Part shown: positions 1 to 9,482 of the stretch, one piece after another
Layout: each line of letters opens with the position of its first letter
Numbering within the stretch: position 1 is the first letter of the stretch
Notes under the pieces: generated by a model
What the model was told of the DNA's origin: nothing
Databases searched by the model: none
The model's input: the letters and a program-made list of their open reading frames with translations, nothing else
Assembly: GCF_012932965.1 (NCBI RefSeq)
Contig: NZ_JABBXH010000003.1
Coordinates: 620,001 to 684,000, forward strand
Reading direction: 5' to 3'
Origin: Thalassotalea algicola
GTDB taxonomy: Bacteria; Pseudomonadota; Gammaproteobacteria; Enterobacterales; Alteromonadaceae
Length of the DNA: 64,000 bases
Translations under genes and position numbers: made by a program

Positions 1-704
1 CGTTATTCGGTGAAAAATACGATGACGAAGTGCGCGTGGTAACGTTAGGTGACTTTTCTACTGAGCTGTGTGGTGGTGTTCATGTGGAACGTACGGGTGA
101 TATCGGTTTATTTAAAGTCACTTCTGAGTCTGGTATTGCAGCTGGTGTACGTCGAATTGAAGCTGTTACTGCTGATGCAGCGCTTAACTATATCGATAGT
201 CAAGCTGATACCTTATCGATGATAGCGTCTTTAGTAAAATCAGACGTTGCAAGTACGACAAGTAAAGTTGAGCAAATGATTGCTCGTTCGAAGCAACTAG
301 AAAAAGAAATTGGTCAGTTAAAACAGCAATTAGCTTCTGCCGCAAGTGGTGATCTTGTCAGCCAAGCAGTTGACATTAATGGGGTAAAAGCACTTATCAC
401 TAATTTGGACGGTGTTGAATCTAAAGCGCTTCGCGGTATGGTTGACGAGCTTAAGGTGAAAATGGGTTCTGGTATTATTATGCTAGCGACGGCAAATGAT
501 GGAAAAGTTGGCTTAATTGCGGGTGTGACTAAAGATTTAACCGGCAAGGTTAAAGCTGGTGAGCTAGTCAACTTAGTTGCTCAGCAAGTTGGCGGTAAAG
601 GGGGCGGGCGCCCTGATATGGCACAAGCCGGTGGCAGCCAACCAGAAAATATTCCTGCCGCGTTGGCGTTAGTACAACCTTGGTTGGCTGAAAAACTCAG
701 CTAG
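1..704 (+). CDS. alaS: Alanine--tRNA ligase, C-terminal part (partial)
   Basis: The reading frame is open from base 3 and stops with TAG at 702-704, so this is the 3' end of a gene entering from the left; the true start lies outside the window. The visible part holds the editing-domain metal motif CGGVH (in [17 protein letters not shown]) and then the C-Ala segment, with a coiled coil around the run of K/E/Q residues and the glycine-rich [15 protein letters not shown] near the end, typical of AlaRS. The enzyme charges tRNA-Ala and clears mischarged Ser/Gly. It is followed after 19 bp by lysC and then csrA, the order common in Vibrio and Shewanella. Very secure. Confidence 0.97.
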   Translation, partial: LFGEKYDDEVRVVTLGDFSTELCGGVHVERTGDIGLFKVTSESGIAAGVRRIEAVTADAALNYIDSQADTLSMIASLVKSDVASTTSKVEQMIARSKQLEKEIGQLKQQLASAASGDLVSQAVDINGVKALITNLDGVESKALRGMVDELKVKMGSGIIMLATANDGKVGLIAGVTKDLTGKVKAGELVNLVAQQVGGKGGGRPDMAQAGGSQPENIPAALALVQPWLAEKLS

Positions 705-723
705 CAGTTACAGGCAAAACTAA

Positions 724-1950
724 GTGGCAGTAATTGTTCAAAAATATGGGGGAACCTCGGTAGGTTCCCTTTCTCGTATAGAAGCAGTAGCTGAAAACAT
801 AATTGCTACTGTTCGCCAAGGACATCAAGTTGTTGTGGTACTTTCGGCTATGGCAGGTGAAACAAATCGATTGTTAGCTATGGCTCAGCAACTTGATAGT
901 GAACCAGCAAGTCGTGAACTCGACATGCTACTGGCAACAGGTGAGCAAGTGAGCATTTCACTGTTAGCAATAGCTTTAGTAAAACAAGGAATATCTGCGA
1001 TTTCTTTGTTGGCTCATCAAGTAGGTATAAAGACCGATAATCGTTTCAATGCCGCTAGGATAGAAAATATTGCTACTGAGCGTTTACATCAAGCTCTTGC
1101 TCAAGAACAGGTTGTTATTGTTGCTGGTTTTCAAGGACAAGACCGCGACAATAATATTACAACACTCGGCCGAGGAGGCTCTGACACTAGCGCTGTAGCG
1201 TTAGCTGTTGCACTGAAAGCGGCAGAAACTCAAATATTTACTGACGTTGATGGCGTTTACAGCGCGGATCCTCGAATTGTTGATAAAGCACAGCGCATCG
1301 GTCAACTAAGCTTTGAAGCTATGCTTGTTATGGCAAGTTTAGGGGCTAAAGTGCTACAAAACAGAGCCGTAGAATACGCTTTTAAGCATGGTATGCCGAT
1401 AAGAGTCCTAAGTAGCTTTAAACCAGATCAAGGAACTATTATTTTGACCCAAGAACAACTATTAGCGGAAACATGTTTACCTACAATTATTTCTAGTATT
1501 GTTCATCATCAGCAAGAAGCGCTGGTGCTAATTGATGATATAGATAGTGTCTCGGTTTCTGAAATTTTTGTTGTATTAGGTAAAGAAAATATTGAAACGG
1601 ACATGGTGACATTTAACCAAGTGTCACCTACTAAGAAGCAGGTAAGCTTTACCTTAGCGAGAGATATGCTAAGTAGTATGAAAAATGCGCTAAAGCAGAT
1701 TACAACATGTAACAAATTTGGTACTATCCACACCTTCGATAATGTTGCTAAACTGTCAGCAATAGGTATCGGCATAAATTCTCATGCAAGTATTACGGGT
1801 ACTATTTTATCGTTGCTTGCTGCTGAAGAAATTGACGTAAAGTTAATTTCAACCTCAGAAATAGCATGTTCTGTTGTAATTGATGAATCTGAACTGATTA
1901 AAGCTGTACGTTTGTTACATCATAAATTTGGATTAGATTTGTCTAGCTAA
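724..1950 (+). CDS. lysC: Aspartate kinase, monofunctional
   Basis: Phosphorylates L-aspartate in the first step of Lys/Thr/Met and diaminopimelate synthesis. The 408-aa product starts with the kinase signature KYGGTSVGS at residues 7-15, has GRGGSDTSAVALA in the middle of the catalytic domain, and ends with two ACT-like regulatory domains (about residues 265-405), the arrangement of feedback-regulated class aspartokinases. There is no homoserine dehydrogenase extension. The start is GTG at 724, since the protein begins directly at the conserved MAVIVQKYGG. No lysine riboswitch is seen in the 19 bp after alaS, so it is probably co-transcribed with alaS. Which end product inhibits it cannot be read from the sequence. 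Confidence 0.93.
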   Translation: MAVIVQKYGGTSVGSLSRIEAVAENIIATVRQGHQVVVVLSAMAGETNRLLAMAQQLDSEPASRELDMLLATGEQVSISLLAIALVKQGISAISLLAHQVGIKTDNRFNAARIENIATERLHQALAQEQVVIVAGFQGQDRDNNITTLGRGGSDTSAVALAVALKAAETQIFTDVDGVYSADPRIVDKAQRIGQLSFEAMLVMASLGAKVLQNRAVEYAFKHGMPIRVLSSFKPDQGTIILTQEQLLAETCLPTIISSIVHHQQEALVLIDDIDSVSVSEIFVVLGKENIETDMVTFNQVSPTKKQVSFTLARDMLSSMKNALKQITTCNKFGTIHTFDNVAKLSAIGIGINSHASITGTILSLLAAEEIDVKLISTSEIACSVVIDESELIKAVRLLHHKFGLDLSS

Positions 1951-2087
1951 GTTATTATTTTTTTACAAATTTTGCAGATAAATTTAGGAAAATTTTTAAA
2001 AAGTGGTCTAACTTAGTAAAGGTCGTAGACCAAAACTAGCTTAAATATATATAGTGGATCTCATTTCATACATAAAGGAACCGTAGA

Positions 2088-2285
2088 ATGTTAATATTAA
2101 CTCGTCGCGTCGGTGAAACATTAATGATTGGTGACGACGTCACCGTGACTGTACTAGGTGTTAAAGGTAACCAAGTACGTATAGGTGTAAATGCACCTAA
2201 AGAAGTATCTGTGCATCGCGAAGAAATTTATATGCGTATACAAGCTGAAAAAGGCGACTCAGAGCCTTCAGGTAATCAGTTTTAA
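2088..2285 (+). CDS. csrA: Carbon storage regulator CsrA
   Basis: A 65-aa RNA-binding translational regulator. It begins with the invariant [18 protein letters not shown] and carries the RNA-contact region [16 protein letters not shown], so it is a full-length CsrA/RsmA. It binds GGA-containing leaders and controls carbon flow, motility and biofilm. A good Shine-Dalgarno (AAAGGAA, just before ATG 2088) supports the start. A 137-bp gap separates it from lysC and holds a TGGTCTA/TAGACCA inverted repeat, so it probably has its own promoter. A strong terminator follows at once. Confidence 0.97.
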   Translation: MLILTRRVGETLMIGDDVTVTVLGVKGNQVRIGVNAPKEVSVHREEIYMRIQAEKGDSEPSGNQF

Positions 2286-2297
2286 ACATATCCATGA

Positions 2298-2323
2298 AAA
2301 GGCCGGTTTTACCGGCCTTTTTT
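2298..2323 (+). terminator. Intrinsic terminator of csrA
   Basis: A perfect 9-bp stem (AAAGGCCGG / CCGGCCTTT) with a 5-nt loop is followed by a run of T, 13 bp after the csrA stop. Confidence 0.93.
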
Positions 2324-2439
2324 CTGTCCAGTAAATTCTTCATCTGTTAAACCAATGCTTGCTATTCATCTTGCTGAGTTATATCGTTAGGTCAACGTCT
2401 TTATTTAACAAAAAATTAACAATTATAAAGGAGACTTGG

Positions 2440-5172
2440 ATGTTCCTCACTCGAATGCGTAAGCATTTATTCGTTACCTCTATCGTATGTAGTGGTTTAA
2501 GCTTAATTTCGTTAGGTGCAATAGCCGCAGAAAAAGTAGCAACAATAGAAGGTATTTCCGAATACCGATTAGATAATGGTTTACAGGTATTATTATTTCC
2601 TGACCAAACTAAAGAGACTGTTACGGTAAACGTTACTTACCACGTAGGATCTAAGCATGAGAACTATGGTGAAACGGGTATGGCTCATTTACTTGAGCAT
2701 CTTGTTTTTAAAGGTACCCCTCGCCATAAAGACATTCCTGCTGAACTAAGTTCACACGGTGCCCGTCCAAATGGTACAACCTGGACAGATCGCACAAACT
2801 ATTTTGAAACCTTTACTGCATCAGAAGAAAACATTAATTGGGCGCTTGATATGGAAGCGGACCGTATGGTGAATTCTTTTATTGCGAAGAAAGATCTTGA
2901 TAGTGAAATGACGGTGGTTCGTAACGAATTTGAGCGTGGAGAAAATAGCCCTTTTCGCGTTACGCTTCAGCGAATGATGGCGACTGCGTTTGAATGGCAT
3001 AACTACGGTAAATCAACCATTGGTGCACGTGCAGACTTGGAAAATGTATCGATAGATCGTTTAAAAGCTTTCTATAAGAAATATTACCAACCTGATAACG
3101 CGACCTTAATTGTGGCGGGTAAATTTGAAAGCAAAGAGATGCTTGATAAAATTGAGCAGTATTTTGGCGTTATACCAAAGCCAGAACGAACAATTGAACC
3201 GCTTTATACGCAAGACCCTGCACAAGACGGTGAACGCCAAGTTAATGTTCGACGTGTAGGTGATGTGCAATTAGTGGGTAATATTTATCATGTACCAGCA
3301 GGTTCTCATGCTGATTTCCCAGCGTTAGATGTAGCGACAGAAATTTTTGGCGCAAATTCTACCGGTCGTTTATATAAAGGACTTGTTGAAGAGAAATTGG
3401 CAAGTCGAGCGTTTGGTTTTAACTTCCAATGGCAAGAGCCTGGTGTAGCTATTTATTTTGCTGAAGTTGATAAAGACTTTGATTTAGATAAAACACAAGC
3501 GGCTTTAGATGCAACAATCGAAAGCGTATTAAACAACCCATTTACTGAAGAAGAAGTTGAGCGTGCCAAACGCACTTTGGTTAAGAATATTGAGCTTGGT
3601 TTTAACTCATCAGAACGTATTGCTTTAGACTTAAGTGAATGGGTTGGTATGGGTGATTGGCGTTTACTTTTCTTAAATCGTGACCGAATCGAAAAAGTCA
3701 CCAAAGAAGATGTTCAACGTGTTGCAACTACTTACTTAGTGAGAAATAACCGTACAACAGGTAAATTCTTACCAACAGATAAGCCTGAGCGTGTTGAAAT
3801 CCCTCAAGTCGAAAATATTGCAGAAATGCTTAAAGGTTATAAAGGGCGTGAGAACGTTGCTCAAGGTGAAGCGTTTGATCCAAGTCATGACAACATTGAT
3901 AGCCGCACGCGTACTGTTACACTAGATAACGGAGTGAAAGTAGCACTACTTACTAAGAAAACTCGTGGCGAATCAGTTGTATTTACCTTATCAAGCCAAA
4001 TGGGTGATCTTAAGTCGCTTAAGGATATGTCTTCGATTGGTGACTTAACGGGGTCAATGTTAATGCGTGGTAGTGAAAACTATACTCGTGAACAATTAAA
4101 AGATGAGTTTGATAAGTTAAAAGCTAATGCAAGCATCGGTGGCTCGGCGCAAGGTAGCTTTGCTCGTATTGTTACTACTAAGGAGAACTTGGTTCCTGCA
4201 ATTAACTTAGCTGCAGAAGTGCTGAAGAAGCCTGCATTTGATAAGAAAGAGTTTGAACAATTGGTATCAACAACTGAAGTTGATATTGAGCAACAACTTC
4301 AAGATCCTCAAGCAATAGCATTTAGAGAGTACTCAAGAAAACAAAATCCATTTGATAAGTCTCATCCTCGTTATATTCCAACGATGGAAGAAGAGTTAGC
4401 CTTGCTGAAAAGCGTTCAGTTGAAAGACTTAAACGCATTCCATAACAAATTTTATGGCGCAAACAACATGCAAGTAAGTGTAGTAGGTGACTTTAATGAA
4501 AAAGCGGTCATTGACTCTCTTAACGAGTTATTTGGTGATTGGAAGTCAAAAACCGACTACGAACGAATTGCTCACCCATACCACAAGCTAAAAGTCGAAA
4601 ATAAAGACTTTAATACACCAGATAAAGAGAATGCTGTATTTGTTGCTGCTGTTAGTTTACCCGTTGGTATGAATAGCAAAGATGCACCAGCGCTTGAGTT
4701 AGCGAACTATATCTTTGGTGGTGGCTTCTTGAATAGTCGCTTGGCAACACGTTTACGTCAAAAAGATGGGTTAAGCTATGGCGCAGGTTCTTTTGTTCGC
4801 ATGAGTAACAGTGAGGCGCGCGCCTCTATGGGGGCTTACGCGATTTGTGCACCACAAAACTTGAATAAAGTAGAAGTTGGTTTTAAAGAAGAGCTAGCTC
4901 GTTTAATTAAAGATGGTTTTACAGATGAAGAGATTGAATCTGCAAAATCAGGTTTATTACAAGGTAAACGTGTGAGCCGTTCTCAAGACCGAGAATTGGT
5001 TAGCAAGTTAAACGGAAATCTCTATTACGATAGAAATATGCAATTTAGCAAAAAGTATGAAGACAAACTAAGTAAGCTTTCTAAAGAAGATGTACATAAA
5101 GTTGTTAAGAAATACTTAAAAGTTGCCGATTTCTCTATTATTAAAGGTGGAGATTTCAGTAAAGTGGAGTAA
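2440..5172 (+). CDS. M16 family zinc metallopeptidase, secreted, two-repeat
   Basis: A 910-aa pitrilysin-family (M16) peptidase. The inverted zinc motif HLLEH lies at residues 83-87, and the third ligand Glu163 in VRNEFERGEN is 76 residues on, matching the family spacing. The C-terminal half is the second, catalytically inactive M16 repeat with the usual RLR.KDGLSYGAGS segment. A hydrophobic N-terminus ending in AIAAEK looks like a signal peptide, so the enzyme acts in the periplasm or outer envelope, probably on peptides. The ATG at 2440 is chosen because AAAGGAG sits 5 bp upstream; the frame is open further upstream to 2359, but that adds an unconserved 27 residues without a ribosome site. 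Substrate unknown. Confidence 0.9.
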   Translation: MFLTRMRKHLFVTSIVCSGLSLISLGAIAAEKVATIEGISEYRLDNGLQVLLFPDQTKETVTVNVTYHVGSKHENYGETGMAHLLEHLVFKGTPRHKDIPAELSSHGARPNGTTWTDRTNYFETFTASEENINWALDMEADRMVNSFIAKKDLDSEMTVVRNEFERGENSPFRVTLQRMMATAFEWHNYGKSTIGARADLENVSIDRLKAFYKKYYQPDNATLIVAGKFESKEMLDKIEQYFGVIPKPERTIEPLYTQDPAQDGERQVNVRRVGDVQLVGNIYHVPAGSHADFPALDVATEIFGANSTGRLYKGLVEEKLASRAFGFNFQWQEPGVAIYFAEVDKDFDLDKTQAALDATIESVLNNPFTEEEVERAKRTLVKNIELGFNSSERIALDLSEWVGMGDWRLLFLNRDRIEKVTKEDVQRVATTYLVRNNRTTGKFLPTDKPERVEIPQVENIAEMLKGYKGRENVAQGEAFDPSHDNIDSRTRTVTLDNGVKVALLTKKTRGESVVFTLSSQMGDLKSLKDMSSIGDLTGSMLMRGSENYTREQLKDEFDKLKANASIGGSAQGSFARIVTTKENLVPAINLAAEVLKKPAFDKKEFEQLVSTTEVDIEQQLQDPQAIAFREYSRKQNPFDKSHPRYIPTMEEELALLKSVQLKDLNAFHNKFYGANNMQVSVVGDFNEKAVIDSLNELFGDWKSKTDYERIAHPYHKLKVENKDFNTPDKENAVFVAAVSLPVGMNSKDAPALELANYIFGGGFLNSRLATRLRQKDGLSYGAGSFVRMSNSEARASMGAYAICAPQNLNKVEVGFKEELARLIKDGFTDEEIESAKSGLLQGKRVSRSQDRELVSKLNGNLYYDRNMQFSKKYEDKLSKLSKEDVHKVVKKYLKVADFSIIKGGDFSKVE

Positions 5173-5190
5173 TTCTTTATAGAATGTGAG

Positions 5191-5218
5191 AAAGGCTACC
5201 ATTTGGTAGCCTTTTTTA
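5191..5218 (+). terminator. Intrinsic terminator of the M16 peptidase gene
   Basis: Perfect 10-bp stem AAAGGCTACC / GGTAGCCTTT with a 4-nt loop, running into a T tract, 18 bp after the stop codon. Confidence 0.92.
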
Positions 5219-5357
5219 TTGGCCTAGCTATCAATATGAAAGAGTAATTTTTACAGCCTATCTAACGGATTCAGTAGATTAATTAAGAGTAAATTGTGTT
5301 AAAACTAGTCGTGTTGCCTGAATTCTCACCAAACAGATAAAAAAGCAAAAAAACTGT

Positions 5358-5385
5358 TTGACTTATTTTTAAGATCCATTAATAT
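5358..5385 (+). promoter_or_regulatory. Probable sigma-70 promoter of the tRNA cluster
   Basis: TTGACT (5358-5363), a 16-bp spacer and TAATAT (5380-5385) lie just upstream of the tRNA-Ser gene, followed by a GC-richer stretch (CGCACCC) before the mature tRNA start. A GC-rich discriminator is typical of stringently controlled stable-RNA promoters. The -10 matches consensus at only 4 of 6 positions, so this is a moderate call. Confidence 0.5.
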
Positions 5386-5396
5386 TCGCACCCACT

Positions 5397-5489
5397 GGTG
5401 AGATGGCCGAGTGGCTGAAGGCGCTCCCCTGCTAAGGGAGTATACGGTTTGTAGCCGTATCGAGGGTTCAAATCCCTCTCTCACCGCCA
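5397..5489 (+). tRNA. tRNA-Ser(GCT)
   Basis: 93-nt class II tRNA. Acceptor arms GGTGAGA (5397-5403) and TCTCACC (5479-5485) pair perfectly, followed by G and encoded CCA. The anticodon stem CTCCC/GGGAG encloses CTGCTAA with anticodon GCT at 5431-5433, reading AGC and AGU. A long variable arm (TACGG...CCGTA) and the TTCAAAT T-loop confirm the serine class. Confidence 0.97.
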
Positions 5490-5544
5490 TTGATTCAATG
5501 GTTGGTAAATCCTGATTCGGGATGTAAAATAAAGAATATGCGAC

Positions 5545-5621
5545 GGACGCGTAGCTCAGCTGGATAGAGTACCTGGCTACGAACCAGGCGGTCGCAGGTT
5601 CGACTCCTGCCGCGTCCGCCA
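5545..5621 (+). tRNA. tRNA-Arg(ACG), copy 1
   Basis: 77-nt tRNA with acceptor GGACGCG/CGCGTCC, D-arm GCTCAGCTGGATAGAGT, anticodon loop CTACGAA (anticodon ACG at 5579-5581, wobble A expected to be edited to inosine by TadA), T-loop TTCGACT and encoded CCA. Identical to the next gene. Confidence 0.97.
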
Positions 5622-5690
5622 CTTTTTTAAAGTGGTAATTCGCAAACAAGCAGCTAATATTAAGGCTGGTTAAAGAAATTAATATACCGC

Positions 5691-5767
5691 GGACGCGTAG
5701 CTCAGCTGGATAGAGTACCTGGCTACGAACCAGGCGGTCGCAGGTTCGACTCCTGCCGCGTCCGCCA
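5691..5767 (+). tRNA. tRNA-Arg(ACG), copy 2
   Basis: Same 77 nt as the copy at 5545-5621, anticodon ACG at 5725-5727, with encoded CCA. The 69-bp spacer between the copies differs from the spacer after tRNA-Ser. The duplication presumably raises tRNA dose for CGU/CGC codons. Confidence 0.97.
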
Positions 5768-5785
5768 CTTTTCTCTTTTGAGAGT

Positions 5786-5816
5786 AAAAAAACCAGTCTT
5801 ATGACTGGTTTTTTTT
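5786..5816 (+). terminator. Intrinsic terminator of the tRNA cluster
   Basis: AAAAAACCAGTC / GACTGGTTTTTT stem with a 4-nt loop and a T-tract ending before TCGCC, 19 bp after the last tRNA. Confidence 0.92.
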
Positions 5817-5961
5817 CGCCTGTAATTTATTAAAATTACCAACACTTCCTTCCATATCTCGAATCTAAATACGCAATATTCAAAATAACTATTAGCATTA
5901 TATTTTTAAGCTTTATAAATACGATATTTACAATTCTGCATAGTGGTATATACAAGTTAAA

Positions 5962-5971
5962 TTGTATACAA
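5962..5971. promoter_or_regulatory. Palindrome TTGTATACAA, candidate operator copy 1
   Basis: Perfect 10-bp palindrome, centre at about 5966.5. A related half site (TGGTATATACAAG) lies just upstream at 5944-5956. Such palindromes resemble sites of the GntR/FadR regulator family; the regulator is not identified. Confidence 0.45.
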
Positions 5972-6013
5972 AACTTTATCTTCCTAGAATATTTAAGAAC
6001 TCAAAGAAAATAT

Positions 6014-6027
6014 TATTGTATACAATA
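6014..6027. promoter_or_regulatory. Palindrome TATTGTATACAATA, candidate operator copy 2
   Basis: Perfect 14-bp palindrome containing the same TTGTATACAA core as copy 1. The two centres are 54 bp apart, about five helical turns, and both lie upstream of oadG, consistent with cooperative binding or a small loop. Function inferred. Confidence 0.5.
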
Positions 6028-6203
6028 TTACTTTTTAGTCGGTTTGTTGTGAATAAATATCAAAATAATATGAATATTTACCATGTTTTTCGTGTTTTTT
6101 GTCTTGACAATAAACTTTTTATCAATTTTGTTTATTTCTTGATTGATTTTTAGATATTGGAGTGATTATTCTAATGTTACTATTTTTTGAACGAGAGTAA
6201 CTA

Positions 6204-6467
6204 ATGGAATCACTTAGCCAACTATTTATTGAAGCTGGCACGTTAATGTTAGCCGGAATGGTTTTCGTTTTCGCTTTTTTAGGCATACTGGTAATAATCA
6301 TTAATACTGTATTAAAGCCGTTAGCCAATAAATACCCTGATCCAGTTGCGCAAGCAGTTACTCGACCTACCATTAATAAAACGGCGGGAAGCGATGGTGT
6401 ATCACCATCTGTTGTTGCAGCAATTTCTGCAGCAATTAGCCAATACCGTCAAAAACATAAAGAATAA
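6204..6467 (+). CDS. oadG: Oxaloacetate decarboxylase gamma subunit
   Basis: 87-aa small membrane subunit of the biotin-dependent Na+-pumping oxaloacetate decarboxylase. One membrane helix (about residues 12-37, [22 protein letters not shown]) is followed by a hydrophilic tail. In the family this subunit anchors the soluble alpha subunit to beta and aids assembly. The zinc-binding His-rich end of some OadG proteins is not obvious here; the tail ends QYRQKHKE. First gene of oadGAB, 17 bp before oadA. Confidence 0.9.
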   Translation: MESLSQLFIEAGTLMLAGMVFVFAFLGILVIIINTVLKPLANKYPDPVAQAVTRPTINKTAGSDGVSPSVVAAISAAISQYRQKHKE

Positions 6468-6484
6468 TAAATAGGAGCATCGTT

Positions 6485-8266
6485 ATGACAAAGCCATTAG
6501 GTATCACAGAGGTTGTTTTAAGAGACGGCCATCAATCATTGCTCGCAACGCGTTTACGCTTAGAGGACATGCTTCCTATCGCACCGAAACTTGATGAGAT
6601 TGGATTCTGGTCAATTGAATCATGGGGTGGCGCAACATTTGATTCTTGTATCCGTTACTTAGGTGAAGATCCTTGGCACCGTATTCGCGAGCTTAAAAAA
6701 GCGATGCCAAACACAAAACAACAAATGTTATTCCGAGGTCAAAATATTTTAGGCTATCGTCACTACGCTGATGACGTTGTAGAGAAGTTTGTTGAACGTG
6801 CACATGTTAACGGTGTTGATGTTTTCCGAATTTTTGATGCAATGAACGATGTACGTAACTTACAGACTGCAATTAAAGCTGCCGTTAAAGTAGGGGCACA
6901 TGCTCAAGGTACTCTAAGCTTTACTGAAAGTCCTGTTCATACGCTGGAAGGCTGGTTAACTATGGCTAAGCAGTTGGAAGATATGGGTGCTCATTCTTTA
7001 TGTATTAAAGACATGGCAGGTCTTCTTAAGCCATATGATGCACAAGAACTTATTTCTAAATTAAAAGAAACTGTTTCTTTACCAATTGCATTGCACTGTC
7101 ACGCAACGACTGGCTTAAGTGTTGCAACTCATATGAAAGCGATTGATGCAGATATTGATGTCATCGATACCTCAATATCGTCTATGAGTATGACCTATGG
7201 GCACTCACCAACAGAAACGATTGTTTCAGCTGTCGAAGGCTCGCCACGTGATACTGGTTTAGATATGACTAAATTGGCTGAAGTGGCAGCATACTTCCGC
7301 GATGTTCGTGAAAAGTACGCCAAATTTGAAGGTAGCTTAAAAGGTGTTGATGCGCGTATTTTATTAGCGCAGGTGCCTGGTGGCATGTTAACCAATATGG
7401 AAAGTCAGTTGCGTGAGCAAGGTGCAGCAGATCGTTTAGATGAAGTACTTACGGAAATTCCAAAAGTAAGAAAAGACTTAGGTTATATTCCGCTAGTAAC
7501 CCCTACATCACAGATTGTTGGTACGCAGTCAGTACTTAATGTTTTAACCGGTGAACGTTATAAAACAATTACTAAAGAAACTGCGGGTGTGCTTAAAGGC
7601 GAATATGGTGCAACAGCAGCTCCAGTTGATGCCGAACTACAAGCACGTGTTTTAGATGGCGCTGAAGCGATTACAGGGCGTCCTGCAGACTTATTAGATC
7701 CAGAAGTTGACAACCTAACAGCTGAGCTTGAAGGTTTAGCGAAAGAGAAGGGAATTTCACTTGCTGATGATGTGATTGATGATGTACTAACATACGCACT
7801 ATTCCCTCAAATTGGCTTGAAGTTTTTAGAGAATCGTAATAACCCTGAAGCATTTGAACCTGTGCCAACTAAGCAAGATGCGGCGCCTTCTGCTGCTGCT
7901 GCTCCTGCAAGCACTGGCCCAACTGAAGGTTATTCAGTGAGTGTAGATGGTAAAGTATACGACGTCGTTGTTGGTCCAAGTGGCTCTGTGACTTCTGTCG
8001 CATCGACATCTGCCGCAGATGCAGCAATAAAGCAAACGGCTTCAGTATCAGCAGAAGAAACACTAAATGCACCTTTGGCTGGGAATATTTTCAAGGTATT
8101 AGTAAACGAAGGTCAAGACGTTGCCGAGGGCGAAGTCGTGATCATCATGGAAGCCATGAAAATGGAAACTGAAGTTCGAGCAGTTACTGCAGGTAAAGTT
8201 GTTGGTTTGCATGCTAAAGAAGGTGATGCGGTCGCGGTAGGCGATGCATTACTAAGTTTGGCATAG
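6485..8266 (+). CDS. oadA: Oxaloacetate decarboxylase alpha subunit
   Basis: 593-aa carboxyltransferase that moves CO2 from oxaloacetate to biotin. The N-terminal HMGL-like TIM barrel starts with [16 protein letters not shown] and holds the metal ligands in [11 protein letters not shown] conserved carboxylase domain follows, then an Ala/Pro-rich linker near residues 470-480. The C-terminal biotinyl domain has the acceptor EAMKMET, with the biotinylated lysine at residue 559. GGAG 7 bp before ATG 6485 supports the start. With OadB and OadG it converts decarboxylation energy into a sodium gradient, fitting a marine Na+-based bioenergetics. Confidence 0.96.
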   Translation: MTKPLGITEVVLRDGHQSLLATRLRLEDMLPIAPKLDEIGFWSIESWGGATFDSCIRYLGEDPWHRIRELKKAMPNTKQQMLFRGQNILGYRHYADDVVEKFVERAHVNGVDVFRIFDAMNDVRNLQTAIKAAVKVGAHAQGTLSFTESPVHTLEGWLTMAKQLEDMGAHSLCIKDMAGLLKPYDAQELISKLKETVSLPIALHCHATTGLSVATHMKAIDADIDVIDTSISSMSMTYGHSPTETIVSAVEGSPRDTGLDMTKLAEVAAYFRDVREKYAKFEGSLKGVDARILLAQVPGGMLTNMESQLREQGAADRLDEVLTEIPKVRKDLGYIPLVTPTSQIVGTQSVLNVLTGERYKTITKETAGVLKGEYGATAAPVDAELQARVLDGAEAITGRPADLLDPEVDNLTAELEGLAKEKGISLADDVIDDVLTYALFPQIGLKFLENRNNPEAFEPVPTKQDAAPSAAAAPASTGPTEGYSVSVDGKVYDVVVGPSGSVTSVASTSAADAAIKQTASVSAEETLNAPLAGNIFKVLVNEGQDVAEGEVVIIMEAMKMETEVRAVTAGKVVGLHAKEGDAVAVGDALLSLA

Positions 8267-8275
8267 GGGTCAGTA

Positions 8276-9409
8276 ATGGAGCAGTTACATACTCTTTGGA
8301 TGTCGACAGGTTTAGCAAACTTTGAAGGTGGCCAGATCATCATGATGCTGGTTGGCTGTGGGTTACTATTTTTAGCAATAGCTAAAAACTTTGAACCATT
8401 GCTTTTATTACCGATGGGATTTGGTGCAATTCTCACTAATATACCTGTTGCTGGCTTTTCAGAAATTGGTGGCCTATTACATTACGTATACTACGTAGGT
8501 ATCGATACAGGCATATTTCCGCTCCTGATCTTTATGGGAGTAGGGGCTATGACAGATTTTGGTGCTTTGATTGCAAACCCCAAAACGCTATTTTTAGGCG
8601 CTGCAGCTCAATTTGGTATATTCGCAACGTTATTTGGTGCAATCGCGTTAAACGCCGTTCCTGGCTTTGAGTTTTCACTACAAGATGCGTCAGCTATTGC
8701 TATTATTGGTGGTGCAGATGGCCCGACAGCTATTTTCCTAGCATCTAAACTTGCCCCTGATTTACTTGGCGCAATTGCTGTAGCTGCATATTCATATATG
8801 GCATTAGTGCCTATTATTCAGCCGCCAATTATGAAACTGTTTACTAACGAACAGGAGCGTAAAATTGAGATGGCGCAGTTACGTCATGTGACAAAAGTGG
8901 AAAAAATAATCTTTCCTCTTGCGGTATTGTTAATGGCGATTTTCTTCTTGCCAGCTGCAACACCACTCGTAGGTATGTTTTGCTTAGGTAACTTGATGCG
9001 TGAATGTGGCGTAGTAGATCGTTTAAGTTCTACGGCACAGAATGAGTTGATTAACATTGTTACTATCTTCCTTGGATTAGGTGTTGGCTCAAAGTTAAGT
9101 GCAGACGCTTTTCTAAATGTTGAAACTTTAGGTATCTTAGCGTTGGGTGCTGTAGCGTTCTCGATTGGAACAGCGTCAGGTGTTTTAATGGCTAAGCTGA
9201 TGAACAAGTTATCTAAGGAACAGGTTAACCCATTAATAGGCGCTGCTGGAGTTTCAGCAGTACCTATGGCCGCACGTGTGGCTAATAAAGTAGGGCTAGA
9301 AGCAAATCCACATAACTTCTTATTGATGCATGCTATGGGACCAAACGTTGCCGGCGTATTAGGTTCAGCAGTTGCTGCGGGTATTTTATTGGCACTTGTT
9401 GGCCAATAA
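8276..9409 (+). CDS. oadB: Oxaloacetate decarboxylase beta subunit, Na+ pump
   Basis: 377-aa polytopic inner-membrane protein that decarboxylates carboxybiotin and exports Na+. It carries the family signature [11 protein letters not shown] with the essential Asp in the middle, plus repeated Gly/Ala-rich helices such as [14 protein letters not shown] and the conserved [19 protein letters not shown] near the end. It is at the short end of the family (many OadB are about 430 aa), but the conserved segments are present. It starts 10 bp after oadA and ends before a strong terminator that closes the operon. Confidence 0.95.
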   Translation: MEQLHTLWMSTGLANFEGGQIIMMLVGCGLLFLAIAKNFEPLLLLPMGFGAILTNIPVAGFSEIGGLLHYVYYVGIDTGIFPLLIFMGVGAMTDFGALIANPKTLFLGAAAQFGIFATLFGAIALNAVPGFEFSLQDASAIAIIGGADGPTAIFLASKLAPDLLGAIAVAAYSYMALVPIIQPPIMKLFTNEQERKIEMAQLRHVTKVEKIIFPLAVLLMAIFFLPAATPLVGMFCLGNLMRECGVVDRLSSTAQNELINIVTIFLGLGVGSKLSADAFLNVETLGILALGAVAFSIGTASGVLMAKLMNKLSKEQVNPLIGAAGVSAVPMAARVANKVGLEANPHNFLLMHAMGPNVAGVLGSAVAAGILLALVGQ

Positions 9410-9434
9410 TCTCTATAAAAAACTGTTAAATATT

Positions 9435-9482
9435 AATCCCTTGAACTACGCTTTTATAGGAATAGTTCGAGGGATTTTTTTT
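9435..9482 (+). terminator. Intrinsic terminator of oadGAB, overlapping the next gene's start
   Basis: A 14-bp stem (9435-9448 with 9463-9476, one G:T wobble) and a 14-nt loop are followed by an eight-T run (9475-9482). The 3' arm contains CGAGGGA and the T run supplies the TTG start of the next gene, so terminator and translation start are physically merged. Confidence 0.9.

Larger units (their letters stand above)
5817..6203. other. AT-rich intergenic regulatory region upstream of oadGAB
   Basis: 387 bp with no credible gene: the only plus-strand reading frame (5962-6153) is an Ile/Phe/Tyr-rich run reflecting base composition. It contains two copies of TTGTATACAA, listed separately, and ends with the oadG ribosome site (CGAGAG, about 8 bp before the ATG). 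It is the likely promoter and operator zone of the oad operon. Confidence 0.7.

Noticed and set aside
5326-5649. Minus-strand 107-aa reading frame over the tRNA genes
   Set aside because: It is the familiar false frame read through tRNA genes (AGVEPATAWFVARYS and VREGFEPSIRL strings come from tRNA antisense); the tRNAs are certain.
5545-5767. Duplicated tRNA-Arg as a possible integration site of a mobile element
   Set aside because: No integrase, no partial tRNA copy and no foreign genes flank the pair; it is an ordinary tandem tRNA array.
5962-6153. 63-aa plus-strand reading frame before oadG
   Set aside because: No ribosome site, composition only reflects AT-rich DNA, and it covers the palindromes.
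7671-8072. Minus-strand reading frames inside oadA
   Set aside because: Shadows of the Ala/Pro-rich linker and carboxylase domain on the opposite strand; no ribosome sites and no family likeness.
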